Counted from the first letter of the stretch, positions 33,601 through 41,455 are shown. The stretch is DNA of 64,000 bases from DASQFI01 sp035633215 (GCA_035633215.1 DASQFI010000007.1:124001-188000), one strand, 5' to 3'. A program made the numbers and translations. Notes: generated by a model not told the origin, from the sequence alone.

Positions 33601-33878
33601 ACCCGACGTCAGCCGCCGTCATCGCGACCGGCTCGTACGCGCTCATCAACGGCGGGTCCATCCGGACGCCCGGCTCGCTCGTCGTGACCTACGATCCGGA
33701 GCGGCCGAACAACTTCGGCATCAATCTCGAGAACTTCGGCGTCGCACCGGACGTGTGGATCGAGAACACGCCGGAAGACGAGCTCAAAGGGGTCGATCGC
33801 GAGCTCCAGGCGGCGATCGACGAGGTCATGAAGATGCTGAAGGAAGGGCTCTGGCAGTACAGAGGCGGTGGAATGTAG
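30654..33878 (+). CDS. Tricorn-like S41 family peptidase with TolB propeller
   Basis: 1074 residues from ATG 30654 (AAGGAG 30641-30646); the signal peptide ends near SASAEP. Two beta-propeller regions with PD40/TolB repeats (about 25-330 and 330-680: SPDGRWVAFTSD, TPDGDYAAVDF, SPNGRWVAFRSD, TPDGTRVVFISD) are broken by a Gly/Gln/Pro-rich loop (GQAGGGGRGGQNQPPAP). Next come a core domain (AQILNESWRVMKYRFYDEKMHGKDW), a PDZ-like segment (about 780-860) and the S41 domain. The S41 domain contains IIVDIRYNGGGNTDQQ, NWRSASDSEVTPMAF (nucleophile Ser region) and LVGNPTSAAV. Tricorn homologues degrade oligopeptides; the signal peptide places this one in the periplasm. It is divergent from the glycosyltransferase-like gene. 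Confidence 0.93.
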   Translation: MRQLIRFAFGLALSGLVGSSASAEPVKFARYPHVSQGKLVFSYHGDIWIANENGSNPVRLSAHVARDTFPRLSPDGRWVAFTSDRFGNADVFVIPASGGEPKQLTFSTVPDTVLNWTPDGKGILVTTSRAVSPWRSPIHIVPVNGGLPVPLPIDGGVQGMIKQDGSTLAFNRMGGSYWRKGYRGNRSDDVWIQDLKTQRITRLTDTNLKDYKNFTQDVYPMWGGDGQIYFSSERSGHYNIWRVAATGGQPQQMTSHNDDGVQFPSMSPDGSTIAYENEFEIWTLKVGSRTPSRVTIDLAFDPNTNLISFLPSQNRMDGFGVTPDGDYAAVDFHGEIFIIPTDPDVGEKRQVTANSWRQRGGSFSPNGRWVAFRSDETREEEIWLFDRETGAKKKLTTHESLGKSIDAWSPDSTRFAWTAANRLFLTTAESGQTAELGYNIAGGYAVTGWSGDGKWLVFTKRDADQNADVFLFEVDTRKELNVTQNPWTESQGTITPDGTRVVFISDRDGGVNHLFSVSLARLSEDPNDPLVRERLRRAQGNRGRAASAPDEPGATAGQAGGGGRGGQNQPPAPLTTPDITRIDRRAAAITSGEQPVQGYFLSQDGRTIFFRSRDDQGPALFSIGIDGRDRQRLVAGAFQGLTPTADRRRAFFTENNELWQLEMTGQRRRTRVNFTLNVRVEERDEWAQILNESWRVMKYRFYDEKMHGKDWNAIRAKYEPLLKYVGANEDVYDLANEMIGELNASHTGVSGPDSDPQPTVYQTRFLGFEMAPDGSGYRVTHIYRDGPADKEWINIKVGDYITAIDGAPIKPGDNYYALLNSPLNDYVTVTAASSAAGQDKRDVRIRSVASLNNLKYEEWVRKNREFVDKATGGQIAYVHIQAMNEPSLVRFQNEVTQFWNKKGIIVDIRYNGGGNTDQQIIDLLERRPYEYWNSRWGAPTWGRRPRQAIAGPKVMMINWRSASDSEVTPMAFKQLGLGRLVGNPTSAAVIATGSYALINGGSIRTPGSLVVTYDPERPNNFGINLENFGVAPDVWIENTPEDELKGVDRELQAAIDEVMKMLKEGLWQYRGGGM

Positions 33879-33908
33879 GCCGGGGCTTCAGCCCGGCGCG
33901 GCAAAAAG

Positions 33909-33955
33909 GACCTCGGGTTTCGTTTTGCGTTCTTTGTAAAACGAAACCCGAGGTC
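33909..33955. terminator. Hairpin after the S41 gene, same arms as the 5' hairpin
   Basis: gacctcgggtttcgtttt (33909-33926) pairs with aaaacgaaacccgaggtc (33938-33955) around an 11-nt loop. Just ahead, at 33879-33897, a smaller stem (ccgggg..cttca..gcccgg) follows the stop codon. It lies between convergent genes and probably ends transcription from both sides. Confidence 0.7.
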
Positions 33956-33956
33956 T

Positions 33957-35093
33957 TCATCTCGGCGTCACCCGCAATCTCACTGAGAACAAGTGTCCCT
34001 CGAAGTGGGAAAGTAGACTCGGATCCGTCTTCGACGTCATCGACGGCAGCTCGAAAGACAGTACGTCGCTGCCTTGTGGAATGTCGAGCGGCTTGAAGCT
34101 CGCGCCCATGCTGGTAGTCTTTTTCTTGATCGTGCGGCCCAGAGAAACGATGAGCTTTTCCTGACCGCCAACTGTCCCTATTCGGAGACTGCCTCCGACA
34201 TCAACGGTTGCCCTCTCGCCGTCCTTCGTGACCTCAACCGGCGGGAAGCCGAACTGCGTCGACATCTGGCCGAACACGAAGGTGAGACGCTGCACGTTTT
34301 CAATACCGGACGGCAGCTTGTGGACGAGCCAGACCTCGGCGTCGAATCTCTGGCGGGCTGCTTCCAGCATGGGAATGATGCGTTGGGTCGCCCCGGTTCC
34401 AGACCCGCTCGCGCCCGTCCCTCTGCCTCCGGCGCCGGCACCGGTGCCGGTCGTTCCGCTGCCGGATCCGCCGCTGCCGCTCCCTGCTCCACCGCCAACC
34501 CGCTGACCCGAACCGCTTCCGGTTCCTGTGCCCCCAGCGCCGCTTGCGGCGCCGACCGGTCCAGCACCAATTCCCCCACTGCCTCCGCCACGGCCACCAC
34601 CACCCACCAGCCGGCGCGAACGAAGCTGCGGCACGATCGCAGCTTCCAGTCTCGCGCCGACGATCGAACAGCCGACGACCGCCGGGGCCACCTCGTCGAG
34701 CGTCAATGGCTCGCCGGCTCGTAGCGTGACCTGCATCGATCCTTTCGGGCCATCGTCCGACCGAGTCCCCCGGTCCCAGAGCCGCGACCATTCGATGTCC
34801 ACGAGGAAGTCGTCACCGGTGCGCTTGAGAACACGGCCGCGAAAATGCCAGCCGACCGCCGGAATCGTCGCCGGCTCGCGGCCGCTCGCCGAAAGCCAGC
34901 AGAGCGTCTCGTTCGCCCAGACGTAACTTTGAAAGGGATCGGTGCCGTGATCGCCGGCAAAGCCAGCGCGACGGCCACTCGAATGCTCCGAGTGGACGCC
35001 GATCTGAAGCATGAGCTCGGTTGACGGTTCTTGGGCACTCGCCGCGGATGCGCTCGCGAGAACCAACGCCGCAACTGTCAGCAAGCGGGCCAT
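33957..35093 (-). CDS. Secreted two-part protein with a long Gly/Ser/Thr linker
   Basis: 378 residues from ATG 35093 (GGAGGAGG about 9 bases upstream). The signal peptide ends at SASAQE. The N-terminal part (about 25-165) is beta-rich with Cys, Trp and charged residues (TLCWLSASGREPATIPAVGWHFRGRVLKRTGDDFLVDIEWSRLW). A linker of about 80 residues (about 165-245) is almost entirely Gly, Ser, Thr, Ala. The C-terminal part (about 250-378: FDAEVWLVHKLPSGIENVQRLTFVFGQ onward) is again beta-rich. It is the third gene of a sigma/anti-sigma operon (35096-36012) and so may be the envelope component that the pair serves. No family was recognised. Confidence 0.72.
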   Translation of the reverse strand: MARLLTVAALVLASASAASAQEPSTELMLQIGVHSEHSSGRRAGFAGDHGTDPFQSYVWANETLCWLSASGREPATIPAVGWHFRGRVLKRTGDDFLVDIEWSRLWDRGTRSDDGPKGSMQVTLRAGEPLTLDEVAPAVVGCSIVGARLEAAIVPQLRSRRLVGGGGRGGGSGGIGAGPVGAASGAGGTGTGSGSGQRVGGGAGSGSGGSGSGTTGTGAGAGGRGTGASGSGTGATQRIIPMLEAARQRFDAEVWLVHKLPSGIENVQRLTFVFGQMSTQFGFPPVEVTKDGERATVDVGGSLRIGTVGGQEKLIVSLGRTIKKKTTSMGASFKPLDIPQGSDVLSFELPSMTSKTDPSLLSHFEGHLFSVRLRVTPR

Positions 35094-35095
35094 CG

Positions 35096-35503
35096 TCAGC
35101 CGCCTCCTCCTCTCTCGCGCCAATCCACCCCGGGTTCGAGTCGAATGACCTGCGTCGGCGCCGGGGCCGTAATCGTGATCTCCGTCTGAGTCCGCAGGGG
35201 ACCAACGTCCGGCGCCGGAGGCCGTTCGCCGCTCTGTCTGCCCGCGACGTACCCGCCAAGGACGCTCAGGACCACGACGGCGGCGGCCGCGGGAACCCAG
35301 CGCAGTCGGGCTGGGCGCGCGGGAGGCTCGGGCACGTCGGGAATCGTCGTCAACGGCGCACGGCGGCCGTACAGGCCGCGAAGCACGAGCAGGTCGATGA
35401 GGTAGGCGCGTCCCTCGGCGTCGGCGAGCGCTCGATCGAGCTGCTCGGGATCAATGGGCTCGCCGTCAACGAACGCGGCCACGCAATCGTGGATCTCGGA
35501 CAT
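35096..35503 (-). CDS. Putative anti-sigma factor, single-pass membrane protein
   Basis: 135 residues. ATG 35503 overlaps the sigma factor stop (ATGA). The N-terminal cytosolic part (MSEIHDCVAAFVDGEPIDPEQLDRALADAEGRAYLIDLLVLRG) is shaped like anti-sigma domains but lacks the HxxxCxxC zinc motif of ZAS proteins. One transmembrane helix (about 69-90, LRWVPAAAAVVVLSVLGGYVAG) is followed by a short outer tail. Genetic coupling with the ECF sigma gene is the main argument for its role in sequestering that sigma factor. Confidence 0.72.
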   Translation of the reverse strand: MSEIHDCVAAFVDGEPIDPEQLDRALADAEGRAYLIDLLVLRGLYGRRAPLTTIPDVPEPPARPARLRWVPAAAAVVVLSVLGGYVAGRQSGERPPAPDVGPLRTQTEITITAPAPTQVIRLEPGVDWRERGGGG

Positions 35504-36012
35504 CAACGTTCTCCTTCACCGAATGACACCGGCCGACGCCGGTGCACCAGCAGCGGTCCCTCGAGCGCGACGCGCAGTTGCTGCCTCGCGCGATGCAGCC
35601 TCGCTCGAACGGCCTCGACCGTCAGCCCGCACGTCGCCGCAATCTCTTCGTAGTTCAGCCCCGCGGTCTCACGCAGGAGGAACACGTCGCGATCGACCTC
35701 CGAGAGCGACGCCACCGCCTCGTTGAGCGCGGCCGCCAGTTCCTGCACGGCCGGCTCGGCGCGATCGACGGCAGCGACCAGGTGCGGCCGCCGATGGCCG
35801 TCGCGCAGATGATTGAGCGCGAGGTTCCGCGCGATCCGGAACACCCAGGCGCGCAGCGACGCCGGATCGGCGTCCGGCACCCGCGTGCGAGACACGCGCA
35901 GGAACACCTCCTGCGTCAGATCGCGGGCGGTTTCCGTCTGACCCACGATGCGGCAGAGGTAGCGGAAGACCCCCTGCCGGTGCTCGGCGAACAAGACGTC
36001 GGCGTCGGCCAC
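35503..36012 (-). CDS. ECF-type RNA polymerase sigma factor
   Basis: 169 residues from GTG 36012 (GAGGAG upstream). Region 2 is ADVLFAEHRQGVFRYLCRIVGQTETARDLTQEVFLRV, with RAWVFRIARNLALNHLRD. Region 4 is LSEVDRDVFLLRETAGLNYEEIAATCGLTVEAVRARLHRARQQLR, a helix-turn-helix for the -35 element. It is the first gene of a three-gene operon with its putative membrane anti-sigma factor and a secreted low-complexity protein. It is divergent from the carboxypeptidase-regulatory repeat protein at 36106. Confidence 0.93.
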   Translation of the reverse strand: MADADVLFAEHRQGVFRYLCRIVGQTETARDLTQEVFLRVSRTRVPDADPASLRAWVFRIARNLALNHLRDGHRRPHLVAAVDRAEPAVQELAAALNEAVASLSEVDRDVFLLRETAGLNYEEIAATCGLTVEAVRARLHRARQQLRVALEGPLLVHRRRPVSFGEGER

Positions 36013-36105
36013 GCGTGCGGTTCTCCTCGAGATAACCCCAGGGGTGAGCGATCATGTCACCGCCCTGCCTGGCACAATTGACCCGGATTGGGGTTCTAAG
36101 CAGCT

Positions 36106-38094
36106 ATGCTCGCGCGCCTTCTTCGGTTAGGCATGTTCGGAGCCTTTCTCGTCGTCCTACCCCACGGTCCAGGCGTTCAAAACTCGCAGGCGCCGCCCAC
36201 AGCGGCGATCAGCGGAGTGGTCGTGGATGGCACGACGAATGCCCCGATCGCCGGCGCCGTCGTCTCCCTGACCAAAGGCCGCGAGCAGGTCGGCCCGCAA
36301 AGCCGGCAGCTGACCGACGGCAAGGGACGGTATGCGTTCATCAATCTGCCGGCGGGCGAGAACTACGCGCTGACCGCGAACAAGTTCGGCTACTTCGACG
36401 GCGCGTACGGCCGGGAAGCGGCGTCCAACGCGCCGGGCGGACAGCTCTCGCTCGCCGACGGGCAGTGGGTCGGCAACGCGCGCATCGTGCTGTGGCGTCC
36501 GGCCGCACTGGGCGGAACGGTCATCGACGAGCGCGGCGAGCCGATTGTGAACGTCTACGTCCGCGTGATCGCCCAACGCCGTGTGGCCGGTGCGACGCAT
36601 CTCGTCGCGGGGCCCTCGACGCTCACGGACGATCGCGGCCGGTACCGCATTTCCGGACTCAGGCCAGGACGCTTTTTCGTGAGCGTACCCAGCGTGCAAT
36701 GGTCCGTGCCGGCGTCGATGACGGCGGCGGCAATCGCAGGCATGAGCGAACAGCTGGCCGCGACGCGTGAGGTCCCCGTCGAAACCGCGCTCGATCTGTC
36801 AGCCTCGACGCGCCTCGTCCTCGGCAACTTTCCAGTCCCGCCCCCGCCTTCCGACGGACGCGCGATGGCCTATTCGATTGCGTTTCATCCCGCCGCGACG
36901 GCGATCGGCGACGCCACGGCGATCGAGCTCAAGGACGGCGAGGAGCGCGACAGCGTCGATGTCCGGCTCGATCCCGTTCCCGGCGCACACGTGTCCGGCA
37001 AAGTACAGGGGCCACAGGAAGCGCTGGTCAATCTCATTCTGCGGCTCGTCCCGGCCGGCCTCGAAGAGCTCGGCCTCGGAAGCGAAGGCGCGACGACGAT
37101 CGTGGCGAACGATGGGACATTCGTGTTCCTCAACGTCCCGGCTGGCGCGTACACGATCGACGTCATGCGTGGGTTCAGCGAGTTCGTCGAGCGCGCCGGG
37201 TCTGGCTCGGCGATGGAAACGAACCGGTCGCAGGAGTTCCCTCCGAGGCCGCCAGGAACGATTGGCTCGGGATGGTCATCGGAGACCCTCCCCTCCGGCC
37301 CCGCGGGCACCAGCTACATGACCCGGAGCACGTCGGCCGGGGGGCGCTTCATCAACGCGACGGCTCTGACGGGGCGCACGACACTCACCGTCAGCGGACG
37401 GGACGTGAGCGACGTCGCGGTCGTCCTCCGCGCCGCCGGCACCATGCACGGCCGGATCGTCGTCGAACCAGATCCGCGGCAGAAGTCCGCGCCGCGACCG
37501 CAGTACCTGCCGATCCGCGCGGAGCCTGTAAATGGAGATCCGAGGCTCGGGCTGCCGCGTGTGGAAGGCCAGACGACGAACCCGGACAGCGATGCATTCG
37601 AGATTTTCGGCCTCCAGGCAGGTCGCTATTGGCTCCGCTCGAACTTGCCCGCTCCCTGGGTCGTCAAGTCGATAGCGATGAACGGCAAGGACATGACGAA
37701 CACGCCGTTCGACGCCAGCAGCACCGAGAGCTTCACCGGCGTCGTCGTGACTATCACCAACGGCGGCGCGACGATCAACGGCGCCATCGCCGACAGCCAG
37801 GGGCAGCCAGCGGCCGGCGCGGCGGTCCTGCTGTTCCCTGTTGAGCCGGCCGGATGGATGGACTTCGGCCTCTCGCCGACGCGCATCAAGACGACCTCGG
37901 CGTCGAACACGGGCGCGTTCGAGTTCTCCGCGCGGCCCGCCGGCGACTACTACGTCATCGCTCTGCCCGCACGGGACATCGATGCCTGGCAAGGACCGGA
38001 CTTTTTCAAGAGAGCCTCCGCGCGAGCGACCCGCGTCACCGTCGGGTGGGGCGAGACGAAGACGGTGGACCTGCGGGTGATGGAGATCAAGTAG
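36106..38094 (+). CDS. Secreted protein with several carboxypeptidase-regulatory-like domains (paralogue 1)
   Basis: 662 residues. The N-terminal hydrophobic signal (LGMFGAFLVVLPHG) is followed by repeated beta-sandwich domains of the carboxypeptidase-regulatory/Cna-B-like type. Each opens with an 'I-x-G-x-V-x-D/x-x-x-x-P-I-x-x-A-x-V' strand and ends with 'GRYxxxxLPAG': ISGVVVDGTTNAPIAGAVVSL ... GRYAFINLPAGENYALTA; LGGTVIDERGEPIVNVYVRV ... GRYRISGLRPGRFFVSV; and later INGAIADSQGQPAAGAAVLLFP ... AGDYYVIALP. Such proteins are common in Acidobacteriota; they are probably on the cell surface or in the periplasm, with unknown ligand. A paralogue follows directly. Confidence 0.82.
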   Translation: MLARLLRLGMFGAFLVVLPHGPGVQNSQAPPTAAISGVVVDGTTNAPIAGAVVSLTKGREQVGPQSRQLTDGKGRYAFINLPAGENYALTANKFGYFDGAYGREAASNAPGGQLSLADGQWVGNARIVLWRPAALGGTVIDERGEPIVNVYVRVIAQRRVAGATHLVAGPSTLTDDRGRYRISGLRPGRFFVSVPSVQWSVPASMTAAAIAGMSEQLAATREVPVETALDLSASTRLVLGNFPVPPPPSDGRAMAYSIAFHPAATAIGDATAIELKDGEERDSVDVRLDPVPGAHVSGKVQGPQEALVNLILRLVPAGLEELGLGSEGATTIVANDGTFVFLNVPAGAYTIDVMRGFSEFVERAGSGSAMETNRSQEFPPRPPGTIGSGWSSETLPSGPAGTSYMTRSTSAGGRFINATALTGRTTLTVSGRDVSDVAVVLRAAGTMHGRIVVEPDPRQKSAPRPQYLPIRAEPVNGDPRLGLPRVEGQTTNPDSDAFEIFGLQAGRYWLRSNLPAPWVVKSIAMNGKDMTNTPFDASSTESFTGVVVTITNGGATINGAIADSQGQPAAGAAVLLFPVEPAGWMDFGLSPTRIKTTSASNTGAFEFSARPAGDYYVIALPARDIDAWQGPDFFKRASARATRVTVGWGETKTVDLRVMEIK

Positions 38095-38149
38095 AGGCTC
38101 ACAGGGTCAAAGACGCAAAGGCCCATAGACGGAAACGCCGGAAGCACCT

Positions 38150-40060
38150 ATGACATTCACTCAAGGCGTCGGCCGAGCATTCCTTTCAGGTGTCCTGTGC
38201 CTTTTCCCTCCTGCCCTGTCGGCGCGACTGACGGCTCAACAGCCTCGCGACGCGGGCGTGGCGGTCTCCGACACCGGCGTAATTGCCGGGGTGGTCTTGA
38301 GCGATGACGCGGCCGCCCAACCCGTGCGTCGGGCGCTCGTGACAATCAGCGGCACTGGCCTCCCTTCGAGTCGGACGGCGATCACAGACGATGGCGGCAG
38401 GTTTGTGATGGCACAGCTCCCAGCCGGCCGGTTCGTGATCGCGGTCAAGAAAGCCGCGTACATTCCAGGCGCGTATGGCGCGTCGCGGCCGGGACGCCCA
38501 GGAACGGCGCTGGCGCTCGCGGCCGGTCAACGAGCGGAGATCACGCTCAAGATCGCCCGCGCGGCGGTCCTCGCCGGCGTCATCCGAGATCAACTCGGCG
38601 AGTCCGTCCCCGGCGTGCAGGTCAGCGCCCTCAAGATCCCCGCCTCCGGCGTCATTTCCAATCTATTCTCGACCGCGGACGTCGTGACGACCGACGATCG
38701 CGGCGCGTATCGGGTGTTCGGCCTCCTTCCCGGCGAGTACGTGGTCGCGGCCATTCCGCGCGTGACCGGCATGGGCGGCATCGGCAGTCGATCGGCTTCG
38801 GAAATGGACGCAATGCTCGGCGCGCTGCAGCGCCGAACGGGCCGGGGCGGGCCCGCGATCCCGGCCAACGCCGCTCCAGCTCCTCTGCCGCCACCAAGTC
38901 AATCGTTCAGTTACGCGCCAACGTACCACCCCGGCGTCGTCATGTTCTCCGGAGCGACGCGGCTTCGCCTCGCGCCCGGCGATGAACGCACCGGCGTGGA
39001 CTTCGTCGTGGCGCCGGTGGTGACCGCAAACCTCGAGGGCGCAATCACCGGTGCGGGCGATGCACTGTCCGCAGTTCAACTGGCGATTCAGGTCGACGGG
39101 CCACGAGTGCCCACGTCGTTCAGTTCATCCCCGGTCCTGACGCAGCGCCCGGGCGAGTCGAATCAGTTCAAGTACACGAACCTCGCCCCTGGCCGCTACA
39201 GAATCATGGCCCGCCTCGCTCGCAGCGAGACCCGGGTAACGCCGCCGCGGACGGTCGGCATCAGCGGCGGCACGTTCACGTCGGGCGGCCAGCCTCCGGC
39301 CTCGCCGGACACGCTCTACGGCGTCGCGGAGATCGACGTCTCGGGCACGGACGTGACCGGCGTCATCCTCTCGCTCGAGCCGGGCATCACGCTGTCCGGC
39401 AACGTGGTGTTCGATTCGACCACCACCAAACCGCCCGAAGATCTGAGCCGAATTCGCCTGACCATCTCGCCGCCGGGCGGCACGTACATGTCGTCGGGCG
39501 GCGGGACTGTCGTGGGTAACACGTTCAACGCCGTCACGCCCACGACGGTTCGTTCCGACGGCACGTTTGCGGCGACCGGCATCGCCCCAGGCACGTACCT
39601 GCTGCGTGCGACACTTCCGGCCGACCTGAGCCAGACCTGGTCGCTCCAATCGGCCATCCTCAGAGGCCAGGACCTGCTCGACGCCCCGCTCGACATCGCG
39701 CAGAGCGGCGATCTGTCCGGTGCCGTGCTCACGTTCTCGGATCGCCGATCCGAACTCAGCGGAACTCTCCAGACGGCGGCCGGCGGTCCGGCGCCTGAGT
39801 ATTTCGTGGTCGTATTCACCTCCGATCGTTCGTATTGGACGCCCCAATCGAGGCGACTCAAGACCGTCCGGCCGGGCACCGACGGCCGGTTCACGGTGAT
39901 GGATCTCCCCGCCGGCGACTATCTGATTGCCGCGCTGACCGATGTCGATCCTGACGAGTGGCAAAGCTCCGCCTTTCTCGAACAACTCGTGCAGGCGTCG
40001 ATCAAGATCACCATTGCGTCTGGAGCCCGCGTCACTCAGGACATTCGCGTCGTCAAGTGA
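38150..40060 (+). CDS. Secreted protein with several carboxypeptidase-regulatory-like domains (paralogue 2)
   Basis: 636 residues, a paralogue of the preceding gene with the same domain order. The signal peptide covers about 1-27. The first regulatory-like domain is VIAGVVLSDDAAAQPVRRALVTISG ... GRFVMAQLPAGRFVIAVKKAAYIPGAYGA; then VLAGVIRDQLGESVPGVQVSA ... GAYRVFGLLPGEYVVAAIPRV, and a last one with LSGTLQTAAGGPAPEYFVVVF ... GRFTVMDLPAGDYLIAALTD. The 55 bases between the two genes carry an AAAGG-type low-complexity run, and the pair is likely one transcript. No catalytic residues of a peptidase are present, despite the domain name. Confidence 0.82.
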   Translation: MTFTQGVGRAFLSGVLCLFPPALSARLTAQQPRDAGVAVSDTGVIAGVVLSDDAAAQPVRRALVTISGTGLPSSRTAITDDGGRFVMAQLPAGRFVIAVKKAAYIPGAYGASRPGRPGTALALAAGQRAEITLKIARAAVLAGVIRDQLGESVPGVQVSALKIPASGVISNLFSTADVVTTDDRGAYRVFGLLPGEYVVAAIPRVTGMGGIGSRSASEMDAMLGALQRRTGRGGPAIPANAAPAPLPPPSQSFSYAPTYHPGVVMFSGATRLRLAPGDERTGVDFVVAPVVTANLEGAITGAGDALSAVQLAIQVDGPRVPTSFSSSPVLTQRPGESNQFKYTNLAPGRYRIMARLARSETRVTPPRTVGISGGTFTSGGQPPASPDTLYGVAEIDVSGTDVTGVILSLEPGITLSGNVVFDSTTTKPPEDLSRIRLTISPPGGTYMSSGGGTVVGNTFNAVTPTTVRSDGTFAATGIAPGTYLLRATLPADLSQTWSLQSAILRGQDLLDAPLDIAQSGDLSGAVLTFSDRRSELSGTLQTAAGGPAPEYFVVVFTSDRSYWTPQSRRLKTVRPGTDGRFTVMDLPAGDYLIAALTDVDPDEWQSSAFLEQLVQASIKITIASGARVTQDIRVVK

Positions 40061-40072
40061 GACCTCTCTCAG

Positions 40073-40453
40073 TCACCTCCCGTCGGCCATGAACGCGTCG
40101 GTCACCACGCGGATCGTCTGCGCGCCCGTTCCCAATCCGTCGATCGCGACGACGTCGAATCGGCAGGGATCGTTCACGCGGCCGGTCCATGCCAGGTAGT
40201 CCAGCGCCATCGCGCCAATCCGCCGCCGCTTCGAGAATGAAATCGCCTCGATCGCCTCGCCGTACCGCTTCGTCCGGCGCGCCTTGACCTCGACGAAGAC
40301 AATCGTCCGCTGGTCTTCGCAGACGATGTCAATTTCTCCAAAGCGGGTGCGGTAGCGCCTGGCAAGAACTGCGTACCCGCGGCGCCGCAATTCGCGGCAC
40401 GCGAGCTCTTCGCCTTGTTTTCCGAGGGTTTGGCGATCCGCGGCTTCAGGCAC
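40073..40453 (-). CDS. yraN: UPF0102/YraN family endonuclease-like protein
   Basis: 126 residues from GTG 40453; a longer reading from ATG 40513 would begin inside a palindromic repeat, and the shorter form agrees with the usual length of about 120. The family signature is complete: LGKQGEELACRELRRRGYAVLARRYRTRFGEIDIVCEDQRTIVFVEVKARR. It holds the restriction-endonuclease-like E-x(n)-GEIDI-x(n)-EVK core. YraN is a conserved housekeeping gene whose role is not settled, with proposed links to Holliday-junction processing. Convergent with the paralogue 2 gene. Confidence 0.85.
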   Translation of the reverse strand: MPEAADRQTLGKQGEELACRELRRRGYAVLARRYRTRFGEIDIVCEDQRTIVFVEVKARRTKRYGEAIEAISFSKRRRIGAMALDYLAWTGRVNDPCRFDVVAIDGLGTGAQTIRVVTDAFMADGR

Positions 40454-40480
40454 GCTGGTGGATACAGCAACGCCCGTACC

Positions 40481-40566
40481 AATACATGAAGGAAGTGAAG
40501 GGGTGAAGATCATGAAGACAGGCGCTTGTCTTCATGATCTTCACTACTTCACGATCTTCATGTATT
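40481..40566. repeat. Dispersed GAAG/CTTC palindromic element, copy B
   Basis: A near-perfect 86-base palindrome. The outer arms aatacatgaag / cttcatgtatt and inner arms gtgaagatcatgaagaca (40503-40520) / tgtcttcatgatcttcac (40527-40544) surround the loop ggcgct. Its left half matches the right half of copy A at 21261-21385 in reverse complement. The right arm encodes the last residues (YMKIVK) and stop of the hydrolase gene. Confidence 0.85.
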
Positions 40567-41410
40567 TCAAGAACACGTCGATGTCGGCCCAGATGTTGGC
40601 GCCGTTAAGACTGTGGCCGGCGAATGGATACACGACGCGCGTGTACGGTTTGCCGCTGGCGATGAGCTGGTCCAGGATCTGGACCGTCTCGACCGTCGGG
40701 ATGCTCCGATCGGCGCTCCCGAGGAGCCAGAGTCCCGGCGTCGTCGATTCCTCGAGCACCGGGCGTGGATTGAACCCGTGCGGGCCGCTGTACTCCTTCA
40801 GGATCTTCGACAACTCCTCGAACGGGGTCGTCGTCTCCTCCGCGAACCTGCTGTAGTAGATCTCCTGCCCGACGGTCACGGTCGGACCGACGATCAAGAC
40901 CATGAATGCCGGAAGCGAGCGCCTGGCTGCCAGCGGAATGATCCAGCCGGCCTGACTCACGCCCATCAGTCCGACGCGGGTCCGATCCACATCCGGCAGC
41001 GATCGGAGGAACTCCGCGCCCGCAGCCATGTCGCTCGACAAGTCGGCGAACATCCGGTCACTGTTGCTGATGCCGACGTTCGAATACGTTCCGGTGGATT
41101 CCCCGACACCGCGCTTGTCGTAGCGGAACACGGCGAAGCCGCGCGCGAACATGTTGGTCGAGATGAACTGGAACGCCTCTTTGCGCACCTCGCCCGATCC
41201 ATGGCCCACCACGACCGCTGGAAACGGTCCTCGCCCGGGTGGGCGCTCGAGCAGGTACCGGAGCGTCACGTCGCCGTTGACCACGAACCCTGTCAGCGTG
41301 CGTGGCGGAAGCTGCGTCGGCGATCCGACCGCGGATCCACACGCGGCAGAGGCGAGCGTCATCGCGGCGGCGGCAATCAGCGCGGCACGCGCTGGAAGGC
41401 GCACGATCAT
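40544..41410 (-). CDS. Alpha/beta hydrolase lipoprotein
   Basis: 288 residues from ATG 41410. The lipoprotein signal ends in ASAAC. The catalytic triad is Ser in GLMGVSQAGWI, Asp in LLGSADRSIP and His in PFAGHSLNGA. The oxyanion/HG region is VVVGHGSGE, and RYDKRGVGESTG is typical of the serine-hydrolase subfamily close to dienelactone hydrolase and peptidase S9-like enzymes. It probably hydrolyses esters or amides in the envelope; the substrate is unknown. The last residues are encoded by palindromic element B, so the C-terminus may have been reshaped by repeat insertion. Confidence 0.88.
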   Translation of the reverse strand: MIVRLPARAALIAAAAMTLASAACGSAVGSPTQLPPRTLTGFVVNGDVTLRYLLERPPGRGPFPAVVVGHGSGEVRKEAFQFISTNMFARGFAVFRYDKRGVGESTGTYSNVGISNSDRMFADLSSDMAAGAEFLRSLPDVDRTRVGLMGVSQAGWIIPLAARRSLPAFMVLIVGPTVTVGQEIYYSRFAEETTTPFEELSKILKEYSGPHGFNPRPVLEESTTPGLWLLGSADRSIPTVETVQILDQLIASGKPYTRVVYPFAGHSLNGANIWADIDVFLKYMKIVK

Positions 41411-41455
41411 GGCGCGCCAGTGTAGGTGATTCCCGGTGCCCGTTTGCGGGCAGAC

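Noticed and set aside
33879..33897. Separate terminator directly after the S41 stop codon
   Set aside because: The stem has a bulge and only six to seven pairs; the adjacent 18-bp hairpin is far stronger, so it was mentioned there rather than called by itself.
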